64,000 nt of DNA from Alterinioella nitratireducens (GTDB taxonomy: Bacteria > Pseudomonadota > Alphaproteobacteria > Rhodobacterales > Rhodobacteraceae), in the NCBI RefSeq assembly GCF_013155465.1, contig NZ_JABJVX010000003.1:62001-126000 (forward strand), in the 5' to 3' direction. This document shows positions 24,221 through 33,579 of this stretch, piece by piece (the stretch's first letter is position 1; each line of letters starts with the position of its first letter). Under the pieces are notes generated by a model, which saw only the letters and a program-made list of their open reading frames with translations, did no database searches and was not told the DNA's origin. The translations under genes were made by a program, and so were the position numbers.

Positions 24221-24351
24221 GGGCAGCCTTTCGCGGGGCAAACTGTTGCAATTCTGGTTGCATACCACGCCCACTTTCTCAAGGGCTGGAAACCCCTGAA
24301 AGGCGCGACTAATGTGCGCCGGAATTTGCAGGCATCAGGGGCAACGCCGCC

Positions 24352-24873
24352 TTGGACTTTCTCGAACTCGCAACCGAAGTGATCGACCTCAGGTCGTTTT
24401 CCAACCTGTGGTACTGGATCGCGCTGGCCGCACTCTGGTCCACCGCCAGCCATTGGGTCGTCGGCGTGCCTTTCGACATGGTGACACGCGCGCGGCGCGG
24501 GCATGAACGCTCGTTGCATGACATGCGGGTGCTGGCCGAGGTCAACGTGGCCCGCATCCTGACCATCATCGAGGTTTCCGGCCCTTGGGTCGCGGGCTTC
24601 GCCGCCTTCGTGCTGACCGCGCTTGGTGTGCTTGGATGGGGCTACCGGGTGGAGTTCGCGCAGGCCGTCTTCCTGCTGGCGCTGCCGATGACGCTGGTGG
24701 CGATCCTGACCATCCACACCGCGCGCTCCTTGCGGGACACAGGGTTCGAGGATCTGCCCCGCCGCCTGCGCAATCACCGCATGATGGTGCAGGGAATCGG
24801 TGTCGTGTCGATCTTCATCACCGCCTTCTGGGGCATGTGGACGAACCTGAATTATGGGGCGTTGGGACTTTAA
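24352..24873 (+). CDS. Four-helix membrane protein of unknown function
   Basis: 173 aa starting at a TTG (24352). Hydrophobic segments at about 18-40, 72-97, 98-118 and 146-166. Conserved-looking features: LRSFSNLWYWIALAALWSTASHWVVGVPFDMV, and VQGIGVVSIFITAFWGMWTNLNYGALGL at the end. I recall closely similar Rhodobacterales proteins being labelled component of SufBCD complex, but nothing in the sequence supports Fe-S assembly and no suf genes are near. It sits 20 bp ahead of mfd and may be co-transcribed. Confidence 0.75.
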   Translation: MDFLELATEVIDLRSFSNLWYWIALAALWSTASHWVVGVPFDMVTRARRGHERSLHDMRVLAEVNVARILTIIEVSGPWVAGFAAFVLTALGVLGWGYRVEFAQAVFLLALPMTLVAILTIHTARSLRDTGFEDLPRRLRNHRMMVQGIGVVSIFITAFWGMWTNLNYGALGL

Positions 24874-24893
24874 CGTCGCGCGATAGGGTATTG

Positions 24894-27800
24894 ATGGAAA
24901 AGGATACTCATATCCTGATGGGCGGCGTGCCCGAAGGCTTTGACGCCACCCGCGTGCTGGCGGAACTGGCGCGCGGCACCCCCGTCATCCACATCGCGCG
25001 CGATGACAAGCGGCTGGCCGCGATGGCGACCGCCCTGCGCCTGTTCGATCCGTCCGTGCCGGTGCTGCAATTTCCCGGATGGGATTGCCTGCCCTATGAC
25101 CGGGTTTCGCCCAATGCCGATATTTCTGCCGCCCGGATGGCGACGCTGGCCGCGCTGGCCGCCGGTCTCTCCGGCCCCTTCATCCTGCTGACCACGCTCA
25201 ATGCCGCGACGCAATATATCCCGCCCCAGGACCTGCTGCGCGGCTCGTCCTTCCTGGCCGAGGTCGGGAAACGCATCGACGAGGACGCCCTGCGCGGATT
25301 TCTCGTGCGCATGGGGTACAGCCAATCGCCCACGGTGATGGAGCCCGGTGATTACGCCATTCGCGGCGGTATCATCGACGTCTGGCCGCCGGGCGAGGAG
25401 AGCCCGGTGCGCCTCGACCTCTTCGGCGACCTGCTGGACGGCGCGCGCCGCTTCGATCCCGCCACGCAGCGCACCACCGAAAAGCTGACCCGGATCGAGC
25501 TTGCCCCGGTCTCCGAGGTCATCCTCGATGACGCCGCCATCGCCCGCTTCCGGCAGAATTACCGGGTGGAGTTCGGCGCGGGCGGCACCGACGATCCGCT
25601 TTACGAGGCGGTCAGCGCGGGCCGCAAACATGCCGGGATTGAACACTGGCTGCCCTTCTTTCACGCGCGGCTGGAAACACTCTTCGACTACCTGCCGGAC
25701 GCCACCATCACGCAGGACGATCAGACCACGCCGCAGCGGCTGGCGCGGTGGGAGGCGATCGAGGATCAATACGACACGCGCAAGACCGCGCTCACGCAAA
25801 AAGGACGGCTGGACAGCGTCTACAAGCCGTGCCCGCCGGGCCTGCTTTACCTTGACGATGCCGCGTGGGAGGGGGCCGTGGCGGGCCACCGCGTGGTGCA
25901 GTTCTCGCCTCTGCCGCAGGCCAGCGGTCCCGGCGTCGTGGATGCGGGCGGGCGCATCGGGCGCAGCTTCGCGCCCGAGCGGCAACAGGAAAATGTCAGC
26001 CTCTTTGACGCATTGGCAGATCACATCCGAGATCAGGCGCAATCGCGGGCCGTGATCATCGCGTCCTGGTCCGAAGGCGCGCGGGAGCGGCTTGAGGGGC
26101 TGCTGGAAGACCAGAACCTGACAAACCTGTCAAAAATTCCTGACATCTCTGTCAATTTCTCCCCCGGTGGCGTGCATCTGGTGGTCTGGCCGCTGGAGCA
26201 GGGCTTTACCGGCGGCGGGCTTTGCGTCATCTCGGAACAGGACGTGTTGGGCGACCGCCTGATCCGCCCGAAACGCCGCACCAAGCGGGCCGAGAATTAC
26301 CTGACGGAGGCGCAGAGCCTCAGCCCCGGCGACCTCATCGTGCATGTCGATCACGGTGTCGGGCGCTATATGGGGCTGGAAACTGTGACCGCCATGGGCG
26401 CGCCGCATGAATGTATCGCGCTGGAATATGCCGGTGGCGACCGCCTGTTCCTTCCTGTTGAAAACATTGAACTTCTCAGCCGTTATGGCCATGAGGAGGG
26501 ACTGCTGGACCGGCTCGGCGGCGGTGCCTGGCAGGCCAAGAAGGCGAAGCTCAAGGAACGTATCCGCCAGATCGCCGACAAGCTTATCCGCATCGCCGCC
26601 GAACGCGAATTGCGCCACGCGCCGGTGATCGAGCCGCCCGGCGACATGTGGGACGCCTTCGCCGCGCGTTTTCCTTACGAGGAAACCGAGGATCAGCTTA
26701 CCGCCATCGCCGATGTGATGGACGATCTGGCGCGCGGCCGCCCCATGGACCGGCTGATCGTGGGCGATGTGGGCTTTGGAAAAACCGAGGTCGCGATGCG
26801 CGCGGCATTTGTCGCCGCCGCCGCCGGTCAGCAGGTCGCGATCATCGCGCCGACGACGCTTCTGGCACGCCAGCACGCGCAGACATTCCGCGAACGGTTC
26901 CGGGGATTTCCGATCAATGTCAGGCAGTTATCGCGCTTTGTTCCGGCAAAACAGGCCAGCGACACGCGCAAGGGGCTGACTGACGGCAGCGTCGATATCT
27001 GCATCGGCACCCATGCGCTTCTGGCCAAGAACATCCGCTTTGCCAATCTCGGGCTGCTGATCATCGACGAGGAACAGCGCTTTGGCGTCACGCATAAGGA
27101 ACGCCTGAAGGAGATGCGCAGCGATGTGCATGTGCTGACCCTCTCCGCCACGCCCATTCCGCGCACCTTGCAGATGTCGCTGTCGGGCGTGCGCGACCTG
27201 AGCCTCATTGGCACGCCGCCGGTCGACCGCCTCGCCATCCGCTCCTATGTCAGCGAATTCGACGCTGTCACCATCCGCGAGGCGCTGCTGCGCGAGCATT
27301 ATCGCGGCGGGCAGTCGTTCTATGTCGTCCCCCGGATTGAGGATCTGCCCGAAATCGAAGCCTTCCTGCGCGACCAGGTGCCGGAAGTCACCTTTGTCGT
27401 GGCGCATGGGCAAATGGCAGCGGGCGAGCTGGATGACCGCATGAACGCCTTTTATGACGGCAAGTATGACGTGCTGCTGGCCACCACGATCATCGAGAGC
27501 GGCATCGACATTCCGACCGCCAACACGATGGTGATCCACCGCGCCGACATGTATGGGCTGGCGCAGCTCTACCAGATCAGGGGCCGGGTTGGGCGTTCCA
27601 AAACAAGGGCTTATGCCTATCTGACCACGAAGCCGCGCCGCAAGCTGACCCCTGCGGCCGAGAAGCGCCTGCGCGTGTTGGGCAGCCTCGACAGCCTTGG
27701 CGCGGGCTTTACCATCGCGTCCCAGGATCTCGATATTCGCGGCGCGGGCAATATCGTGGGCGAGGAACAATCGGGCCATGTCCGCGAGGTCGGCTTCGAG

Positions 27801-28337
27801 CTCTACCAGTCAATGCTGGAGGAGGCGATTGCCAAGATCCGCTCGGGCGATATGGAGGGGCTCACGGATGATGACGGCACCTGGGCGCCGCAGATCAACC
27901 TGGGCGTGCCGGTGCTGATCCCCGAGGATTACGTGCCCGATCTGGACGTGCGCCTCGGCCTCTACCGCCGCCTCAGCCAGTTGACCACCAAGGTGGAGCT
28001 TGAGGGCTTTGCCGCCGAACTGATCGACCGTTTCGGCAAGCTGCCGCGCGAGGTCAACACGCTGCTTCTGGTCGTGCGCATCAAGGCGATGTGCAAGCGG
28101 GCGGGGATTGCCAAGCTCGACGGTGGCCCGCGGGGCGCGACGATCCAGTTTCACAACGATAAATTCGCCAACCCCGCCGGTCTGGTGGAATTCGTCCAGG
28201 ATCAGAAGGGCCTGGCCAAGGTGCGCGACAACAAGATCGTGGTGCGGCGCGACTGGAAGAACGAGGCCGACAAGATCAAGGGCGCCTTCGCCATCGCCCG
28301 TGACCTGGCCGAGAAGGTGGTGGGCAAGAAGGGCTAG
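24894..28337 (+). CDS. mfd: Transcription-repair coupling factor Mfd
   Basis: 1147 aa from ATG 24894; a much longer upstream frame is an artefact of overlap with the preceding gene. Domain order: UvrB-like N-terminal region (FPGWDCLPYDRVSPN, PGDYAIRGGIIDVWPPG), RNA-polymerase-interacting domain (PGDLIVHVDHGVGRYMGL), RecG-like translocase with Walker A GDVGFGKTEVAMRAAF, DEEQRFG, LSATPIPRTLQMS, the TRG motif region and the C-terminal D7 domain. It removes stalled RNA polymerase and recruits UvrA. Its stop overlaps the convergent MFS gene by four bases. Confidence 0.97.
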   Translation: MEKDTHILMGGVPEGFDATRVLAELARGTPVIHIARDDKRLAAMATALRLFDPSVPVLQFPGWDCLPYDRVSPNADISAARMATLAALAAGLSGPFILLTTLNAATQYIPPQDLLRGSSFLAEVGKRIDEDALRGFLVRMGYSQSPTVMEPGDYAIRGGIIDVWPPGEESPVRLDLFGDLLDGARRFDPATQRTTEKLTRIELAPVSEVILDDAAIARFRQNYRVEFGAGGTDDPLYEAVSAGRKHAGIEHWLPFFHARLETLFDYLPDATITQDDQTTPQRLARWEAIEDQYDTRKTALTQKGRLDSVYKPCPPGLLYLDDAAWEGAVAGHRVVQFSPLPQASGPGVVDAGGRIGRSFAPERQQENVSLFDALADHIRDQAQSRAVIIASWSEGARERLEGLLEDQNLTNLSKIPDISVNFSPGGVHLVVWPLEQGFTGGGLCVISEQDVLGDRLIRPKRRTKRAENYLTEAQSLSPGDLIVHVDHGVGRYMGLETVTAMGAPHECIALEYAGGDRLFLPVENIELLSRYGHEEGLLDRLGGGAWQAKKAKLKERIRQIADKLIRIAAERELRHAPVIEPPGDMWDAFAARFPYEETEDQLTAIADVMDDLARGRPMDRLIVGDVGFGKTEVAMRAAFVAAAAGQQVAIIAPTTLLARQHAQTFRERFRGFPINVRQLSRFVPAKQASDTRKGLTDGSVDICIGTHALLAKNIRFANLGLLIIDEEQRFGVTHKERLKEMRSDVHVLTLSATPIPRTLQMSLSGVRDLSLIGTPPVDRLAIRSYVSEFDAVTIREALLREHYRGGQSFYVVPRIEDLPEIEAFLRDQVPEVTFVVAHGQMAAGELDDRMNAFYDGKYDVLLATTIIESGIDIPTANTMVIHRADMYGLAQLYQIRGRVGRSKTRAYAYLTTKPRRKLTPAAEKRLRVLGSLDSLGAGFTIASQDLDIRGAGNIVGEEQSGHVREVGFELYQSMLEEAIAKIRSGDMEGLTDDDGTWAPQINLGVPVLIPEDYVPDLDVRLGLYRRLSQLTTKVELEGFAAELIDRFGKLPREVNTLLLVVRIKAMCKRAGIAKLDGGPRGATIQFHNDKFANPAGLVEFVQDQKGLAKVRDNKIVVRRDWKNEADKIKGAFAIARDLAEKVVGKKG

Positions 28338-29572
28338 GGGGTAGCCCTGACACGCTCGAGCCGGGCCATCGACCGGGTCAGGGCAAAGCCCATAACCGAG
28401 CAGGCCAGCACCCCGAGCGAGAGCGGCAAGGGCGTGCCGTCAAAGGCCAGCCCGATGGGAATGGCGATGATCACGGCCCCCACGGTGGCCAGCGAGGCGA
28501 CGATGGAGGCGGCAAGCCCGGCGATATGGCCTAACGGTTCCATCGCCAGCGCGTTGAGGTTGCCAAGTGTCAGCCCGACCATGAAGAACACGGAAGTGGA
28601 CCACAGGAACCACGCCGTTAGCCCCGCGCCATAGCCCCAGGGGCCGGTGATCTCGAAGAGGATCATGAGGCTGCTCAGCACGATCTGCCCGCCAAGCGCG
28701 AAGGTGATCAAAAGGCGCATCCCCAACCGCATCACCAGCACCGCGTTCAGGATACTGGCGGTCGCCGCCAGGAAGGCCGTGCCCATGAACCAGAAATGAA
28801 ACTGCGCGCCCTGGTCATAGGTCAGGTCATAGACCTGTTGGGTCGAACTGAGCACGGCAAAGAGCATCCCCTGCGCCAGCGTCTGCACCAGGATCGACAG
28901 GCGCACCATGGGCAGGGACAGCACCTCCTTCACCGCGCGCCACAACACGCCCACGCGCATCGGCTTGCGCGCCTCGGGGGGCAGGGTTTCGGGCTGGCGG
29001 ATCGTCAGCCACGCGGCCGAGACCAGCGAAAAGGCGATGAAGGCCCCGAACATGCCGCGCCAGCCCACAAGCGCGATGATGCCCGCGCCGATCGTGGGGG
29101 CGATGGCCGGCACGATGGTGAAGACCAGCATGATGAAGGACATCAGCCGCGCCATGTCGCGCCCCGCATAGAGGTCGCGGATGATCGCCAGGGCGACGAT
29201 GCGCGGCCCTGCGGCCCCCAGGCCTTGCACGAAGCGCGCGAGCAGCAGCAATTCCAGCGACCCCGCCAACCATGCCGCGACCGAGGCGGTGCAATAGAGC
29301 GCGGCCCCGATCAAGATCACCGGCTTGCGCCCGATCGCGTCCGAAATGGGCCCGGTGACGAAGGTGCCGACGCCCATGCCAAGCACGAAGATCGTCAGGA
29401 TCAGCTGCGCGCGGTTGATGTCGTCGGGGCTGAGCTCCTCGGCGATCTCGGGCAGGGCGGGCAGCATCGCGTCGATGGAGAACGCGATGGAGGCGATGAG
29501 CATGGCCATCAGCGCCACGAACTCCACCCGGTGCAGACGGCGCGGCGGCAGGGGCAGGGCGGTGTCGGTCAT
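28334..29572 (-). CDS. Bcr/CflA family multidrug efflux MFS transporter
   Basis: 412 aa, twelve hydrophobic helices, from ATG 29572. Family motifs: SIAFSIDAMLPALPEIAEEL in helix 1, the MFS signature GTFVTGPISDAIGRKPVILIGAALY, RFVQGLGAAGPRIVALAIIRDLYAGRDMARLMSFIM, all typical of the Bcr/CflA drug:proton antiporters. The drug specificity is unknown. Four-base overlap with the methyltransferase gene upstream suggests an operon with the next three genes. Confidence 0.92.
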   Translation of the reverse strand: MTDTALPLPPRRLHRVEFVALMAMLIASIAFSIDAMLPALPEIAEELSPDDINRAQLILTIFVLGMGVGTFVTGPISDAIGRKPVILIGAALYCTASVAAWLAGSLELLLLARFVQGLGAAGPRIVALAIIRDLYAGRDMARLMSFIMLVFTIVPAIAPTIGAGIIALVGWRGMFGAFIAFSLVSAAWLTIRQPETLPPEARKPMRVGVLWRAVKEVLSLPMVRLSILVQTLAQGMLFAVLSSTQQVYDLTYDQGAQFHFWFMGTAFLAATASILNAVLVMRLGMRLLITFALGGQIVLSSLMILFEITGPWGYGAGLTAWFLWSTSVFFMVGLTLGNLNALAMEPLGHIAGLAASIVASLATVGAVIIAIPIGLAFDGTPLPLSLGVLACSVMGFALTRSMARLERVRATP

Positions 29573-30117
29573 GGGCGGCTCACGGCGGGCACTAGGAACG
29601 GGGTTCTGGCGCGGTAGGCGGCAAAGGCCGCGCGATGTCGGTCTGCAAGGGCGCGGTCCTCCACGGCCGAGCCGTATAGCAGCACGCCCGAAGCGGCAAG
29701 GCCGAGGACCAGCGACTGGGTCGATCCGATCCAGAGCGCGATCCCGGCCAGCGAGGCGATCTGGCCAAGGTATTGCGGATGCCGGCACAGCGCGTAGGGG
29801 CCGCCTGTCGTCACCCCCACATCCCACCCGCTGGTGCCTTTCAGCCCGAGGGTGGCCGTGGCCCATGTGTGCAGCACAGAGCCCGCGATGGCCAGCGGCA
29901 GGCCGATGCCGTTGCGCAAAAGCCCCGGCAGGACAGGGGGTTGCCCCCAGGTCTGCACCAGCCCCAGGTAGAGGCAGGTCGTGAGCCCCCAGGCCCATAT
30001 CGCGGTGAAGAGGTTGCCCCGTCGCGGCGGCCACGGCCCCCGTCCCGGCGCACGGTCCGACAGCCGGAGGATCACCAGCCAGAGCGCGCTTGCGCCGAGC
30101 CCGAGGAGGAGCGCCAC
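29569..30117 (-). CDS. Isoprenylcysteine carboxyl methyltransferase-like membrane protein
   Basis: 182 aa, four or five hydrophobic helices. The C-terminal half has the SAM-dependent membrane methyltransferase signature TTGGPYALCRHPQYLGQIASLAGIAL followed by EDRALADRHRAAFAAYRARTPFLVP, as in ICMT/PEMT-like proteins. The substrate in bacteria is usually unknown. The start overlaps no other gene; its stop overlaps the MFS start (ATGA). Confidence 0.82.
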   Translation of the reverse strand: MALLLGLGASALWLVILRLSDRAPGRGPWPPRRGNLFTAIWAWGLTTCLYLGLVQTWGQPPVLPGLLRNGIGLPLAIAGSVLHTWATATLGLKGTSGWDVGVTTGGPYALCRHPQYLGQIASLAGIALWIGSTQSLVLGLAASGVLLYGSAVEDRALADRHRAAFAAYRARTPFLVPAVSRP

Positions 30118-30123
30118 CGCGCC

Positions 30124-30768
30124 CTATCCCTTGTCCGCAAGCTGCTCGCGGATCTCACGGATCACCTGCGCCCATAGCTCGGGCGGTTGCGCGCCGGGCA
30201 GGGCGTGCTGGTTCGCGACAATGAAACAGGGCACGCCGGTGACCCCGCGTTCGCGGGCATGGGCGTCGCGGGCGCGGATGTCGTCGGTATCAGCATCGCC
30301 CGCCAGCAGGCGCAGGGTCATGGCGCGGTCCATCTCCAGCGCTTCGGCGATGTCGGCCAGCACAGTGGCGTCACCGATATCGCGCCCCTCCTGAAAATAT
30401 GCCTTGAAGAGGGCGGCCACCATCGGCGTCTGCCGCCCTTCCAGTCCCGCCCAATGGATCAGGCGATGCGCGTCCAGCGTGTTGGGCGTGCGCGCGATGC
30501 CCTCGAAATTGATCTTGAGCCCTGCTTTCTCCGCCGCTTCGACCACCGGTGCATAGGCCCTGACCGCGCCCTCCTTGCCGCCAAACTTCGCCTCCAGATA
30601 GGCGCGCCGGTCCATCCCCTCGCGCGGCATGTCGGGGTTGAGCTGGAACGGATGCCATTCGACGGTGAAGGGGTGATCGCCCGCCGCCTCCAGCGCCCGG
30701 TCGAGATTGGCCTTGCCGATGAAGCACCAGGGGCAGATCGGATCCGAGATGATGTCGAGCTTGATCAT
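30124..30768 (-). CDS. DsbA family oxidoreductase, FrnE-like
   Basis: 214 aa thioredoxin-fold protein without signal peptide, so cytoplasmic. Active site CPWC in ISDPICPWCFIGKANLDRAL; cis-Pro loop RGVTGVPCFIVANQHALPGAQPPE, with an extra Cys next to the cis-Pro position. The helical insertion (FQLNPDMPREGMDRRAYLEAKFGG) is that of the FrnE/2-hydroxychromene-2-carboxylate isomerase-like group. Members act as disulfide oxidoreductases under oxidative stress; the partner here is unknown. Four-base overlap with the ligase gene upstream. Confidence 0.92.
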   Translation of the reverse strand: MIKLDIISDPICPWCFIGKANLDRALEAAGDHPFTVEWHPFQLNPDMPREGMDRRAYLEAKFGGKEGAVRAYAPVVEAAEKAGLKINFEGIARTPNTLDAHRLIHWAGLEGRQTPMVAALFKAYFQEGRDIGDATVLADIAEALEMDRAMTLRLLAGDADTDDIRARDAHARERGVTGVPCFIVANQHALPGAQPPELWAQVIREIREQLADKG

Positions 30769-32240
30769 GAGCGGTCTTTCAGTTTGCGGGCCAATGCCCG
30801 TCGGTCCAGCTTGCCATTGGCGCCGCGCGGCATGGCGTCGAGATAGATATAGAGGCGCGGCCGCTTGTAGCCAGCCAATGACCGCGCCGCGAGGTCGGCC
30901 AACGCGCGGTCGGGCTGCGGCTCCCCGGTATAGGCCAGCGCGATGACGTTTGTGTCGCCGAGCGGGTAGGAGAGGGCCGCAACCTCGGTCAGCCCCGCTG
31001 CGCCCTGGAAGGCGGCCTCGATCTCCTGCGGGGCGATGCGGTAGCCGCCCGCGGTGATCACGTCATCGACGCGGCCATGATAGGCGATGGCACCGTCACC
31101 TACATGCGCGACCCGGTCCCCGGTGAGGAAATGCGCGCCAGACAGGGGCAGGTCGACCGTGTCGCCGTCGAGGTAGCCGAGCATCAGGCCGGGTTCATCG
31201 CGGTGGATGGCCAGCGTGCCGATGCTGCCGTCCTCGACCGGGGTGTTCGCCTCGTCCAGAATGGCAATCCTGCGCCCCGGCTGCGCAAAGCCGAGCGTGT
31301 CGGGCGGCGCGGGCCGGTCGGGACAGCCCGAGATGAAGGTGGAACATTCGGTCATGCCAAGCGCCTCGTGAATCTCGGTCCCGGTGGCCTTGCGCCACTG
31401 CGCGCGGATGGGTTCGGGCAGTTTCTCGCCCGCCGAAAGGCCGTGGCGGAGTTTCGGCATGGCGGGCAGGGGGGTGCGCAACAGCTTGCGGTAGATGCCG
31501 GGTACGGCGGCGAAGATGGTCGCGTCATGGCGTTTGAGGAGAAGCGGCAGCGCCTCGGGCGCGGTATCGGGCGCAGGGATCAGGGCGGTGGCCCCCACGG
31601 ACCAGGGATCGAGCAAGCCGGTGCCGAGCGTGAAGGACCAGTTGAAGGCGCCCGCATGCAGCACGCGGTCGGTCCCACGCAAGCCATACCAGCCGTCATA
31701 CATCGCCCGCCGCGCCCAGATCGCGCGATGGGCATGGGCGACGGCCCGCTGCCCGCCGGAGGTGCCGGAGGTGAAGAGGATATAGGCCAGCCGGTCGGGA
31801 TCGCCCAAGGCATAATCGGCGGGCTCATGCGCCGTGAGGCGGTCCAGATCGGTCACGACCGGGCAGGGCAGTGGGGCGGGCAGGGCGATGCCGTCTTCGG
31901 CCAGGATCAGGTGGGGCTGGACCAGCTTTGCGAGGGAGGTGATCTCGGGCACGGTCAGCGCGGCGGAGGTCGGGACGGGGATCAGCCCGACCGCGATGCA
32001 GGCAAGGTAGGCGACGGGAAAAGCAGGCCGGTTGCCGAGGCGCAGAAGCACGCGGTCACCGGGGACAAGCCCCTCGGCCAGCAGCCCCGCCGCCATCCGG
32101 CGCACGGTGTCTTCGAGCCGCGCATAGCTCCAACGGTCGGCGCGGGCAGGCGACAGTACCGCCAGCGCCACCTTGTCGGGATGGGTCGCCGCCGACGCCA
32201 GCACATGGGCGGCAAGGTTGAAGGGGGCGGGGCAGGTCAT
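30765..32240 (-). CDS. AMP-binding acyl-CoA ligase, benzoate-CoA ligase-like
   Basis: 491 aa from ATG 32240. Adenylate-forming domain motifs: YILFTSGTSGGQRAVAHAHRA (P-loop; Gly-Gln replaces the usual Lys-Pro), HEALGMTECSTF, TGDRVAHVGDGAIAYHGRVDDVITAGGYRIAPQEIE, and the C-terminal catalytic Lys in PRGANGKLDRRAL. The organisation resembles benzoate- or short-chain acyl-CoA ligases. The carboxylic acid substrate cannot be deduced. Likely first gene of the minus-strand unit with the FrnE-like, methyltransferase and MFS genes. Confidence 0.88.
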   Translation of the reverse strand: MTCPAPFNLAAHVLASAATHPDKVALAVLSPARADRWSYARLEDTVRRMAAGLLAEGLVPGDRVLLRLGNRPAFPVAYLACIAVGLIPVPTSAALTVPEITSLAKLVQPHLILAEDGIALPAPLPCPVVTDLDRLTAHEPADYALGDPDRLAYILFTSGTSGGQRAVAHAHRAIWARRAMYDGWYGLRGTDRVLHAGAFNWSFTLGTGLLDPWSVGATALIPAPDTAPEALPLLLKRHDATIFAAVPGIYRKLLRTPLPAMPKLRHGLSAGEKLPEPIRAQWRKATGTEIHEALGMTECSTFISGCPDRPAPPDTLGFAQPGRRIAILDEANTPVEDGSIGTLAIHRDEPGLMLGYLDGDTVDLPLSGAHFLTGDRVAHVGDGAIAYHGRVDDVITAGGYRIAPQEIEAAFQGAAGLTEVAALSYPLGDTNVIALAYTGEPQPDRALADLAARSLAGYKRPRLYIYLDAMPRGANGKLDRRALARKLKDRS

Positions 32241-32372
32241 GGCAGCGGGCGTAAGCAAGACGCTGACCCATGGCAAGGGTGCGGGATCGTTTCCGGGTAG
32301 CGTGGGGTCGGTTTTCCCTGGCTCGTCCCTTTCGGCCCAGACCGCGAAAACCGGCACCTGACGGGCAGGACC

Positions 32373-33404
32373 CTAACCGAACATCGCCGCCAGATCGGCG
32401 CTGCCTCGCGTCCCGATATTCTCGCCGTGGCGCTCAAGAAACCGGTCGCAGGCGCGTTCGCCCGCATCGCGCAGCTTGTAGAGAACCTGGGGCACCGGCA
32501 CGGTCTTGGTGGCAACGGAGAGCTGCGCCATCAGGTCGTCATCGGCGATCATGTGGACATGGATATTCTTCATCGTGCCGGGCGAAAGCGCGCCATCGGC
32601 CAGCAGGCGCTGGACGAAGGAGATCGCGCGCAATTCCCGCAGGAGCGAGGTGTTGAAGCCGATCTCGTTGATCCGGTTCTGGATCGCGCGGGCGGTCTTC
32701 GGCACATCCTCGCGGTAGAGCGGGTTGATATTGACGATCACGATATCGGCGGGCAGGTCGGGGGCGAAAAGCGGGAAGAGCGCCGGGTTGCCGGTATAGC
32801 CGCCATCCCAATAGGCCTCCTCCATCCCCGTCACCGGATCGGTGATCTCGACCGCCTGGAAGAGCGTCGGCAGGCAGGCCGAGGCCAGGATCGCGTCGCT
32901 GGTGATCTCGTGGCCCGAAAAGACCCGGATCTTGCCGGTGCGCACATTGGTGGCGCAGATGTGGAAGACGGGGCCGGCCTCACCGCAGACCTCGTCATAG
33001 TGAAACCGGCGCACGACGGGTTCCAGCGGGTTCTGGTAGAAGGGCCCGTAGGCGTAGGGGCTGACCACGCGGCTGAGCGCGTCCGACATCGCGAAGGGGA
33101 GCGAGGCCTCGATGATCTGGCTGATCGCCGAGGGCGAGGCGGCATCGAGCCAGCCCGCGAAGCGCAGGTCGGTGATCGCGCCCATCTGTTGCCAGAGCCA
33201 TTCCAGGTTCTCGCGCGCGAGGTCTCGGCTGCCCTCGGCAAGGCCCGCCTTGAGCGCGGCCCCGTTGAGCGCACCGGCGGAGGTGCCGGAAATGCCCGCG
33301 ATCTCGATTGACGGCTCGCGCAGCAGCCGGTCCAGCACGCCCCAGGTGAAGGCGCCATGCGCGCCGCCGCCTTGCAGGGCCAGGTTGATCTGTTGGCGGG
33401 TCAT
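32373..33404 (-). CDS. Patatin-like phospholipase family protein
   Basis: 343 aa from ATG 33404. Patatin catalytic dyad: oxyanion loop LQGGGAHGAFTWGVL, nucleophile GISGTSAGALNG (Ser in GTSAG), and Asp in AYWDGGYTGNPALF. The remainder (RFHYDEVCGEAGPVFHICATNVRTGKIRVFSGHEITSDAILASACLPTLFQAVEI) is typical of bacterial patatins. It is 175 bp downstream of the 3-hydroxybutyrate dehydrogenase gene on the same strand, an association I have seen in Rhodobacterales, and could hydrolyse polyhydroxybutyrate granule material or membrane lipid. Confidence 0.9.
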   Translation of the reverse strand: MTRQQINLALQGGGAHGAFTWGVLDRLLREPSIEIAGISGTSAGALNGAALKAGLAEGSRDLARENLEWLWQQMGAITDLRFAGWLDAASPSAISQIIEASLPFAMSDALSRVVSPYAYGPFYQNPLEPVVRRFHYDEVCGEAGPVFHICATNVRTGKIRVFSGHEITSDAILASACLPTLFQAVEITDPVTGMEEAYWDGGYTGNPALFPLFAPDLPADIVIVNINPLYREDVPKTARAIQNRINEIGFNTSLLRELRAISFVQRLLADGALSPGTMKNIHVHMIADDDLMAQLSVATKTVPVPQVLYKLRDAGERACDRFLERHGENIGTRGSADLAAMFG

Positions 33405-33536
33405 GGCGGGCCTTGTGCGAGGGGGGGGAGGGCGGGATGCCTCCCCTTTCAGCGGCATGACGCCGCCTGTCGGGCAATGGGCGGGGATATTTGCGGAACA
33501 AAGAAGCGGGCGGGGGGGCGTCAAGGTGAAGGGCGC

Positions 33537-33572
33537 GCGTTAACCTTAACCGGGATGGGGTAAGGTTAACGC
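33537..33572 (-). other. Inverted repeat behind bdhA
   Basis: A near-perfect stem of about 15 bp (GCGTTAACCTTA on one arm, TAAGGTTAACGC on the other, short GC loop) eight bases after the bdhA stop. No T-tract follows on either strand, so it is more likely an mRNA 3'-end stabiliser or protein site than a classical terminator. Confidence 0.6.
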
Positions 33573-33579
33573 AAGTGGG

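Noticed and set aside
24585-24893. Long N-terminal extension of Mfd
   Set aside because: It lies over the preceding membrane-protein gene in another frame and resembles no domain; Mfd homology begins at ATG 24894.
28334-30034. 566-codon version of the Bcr/CflA gene
   Set aside because: The first 154 codons lie over the methyltransferase gene in another frame; the true ATG at 29572 overlaps that gene's stop by four bases.
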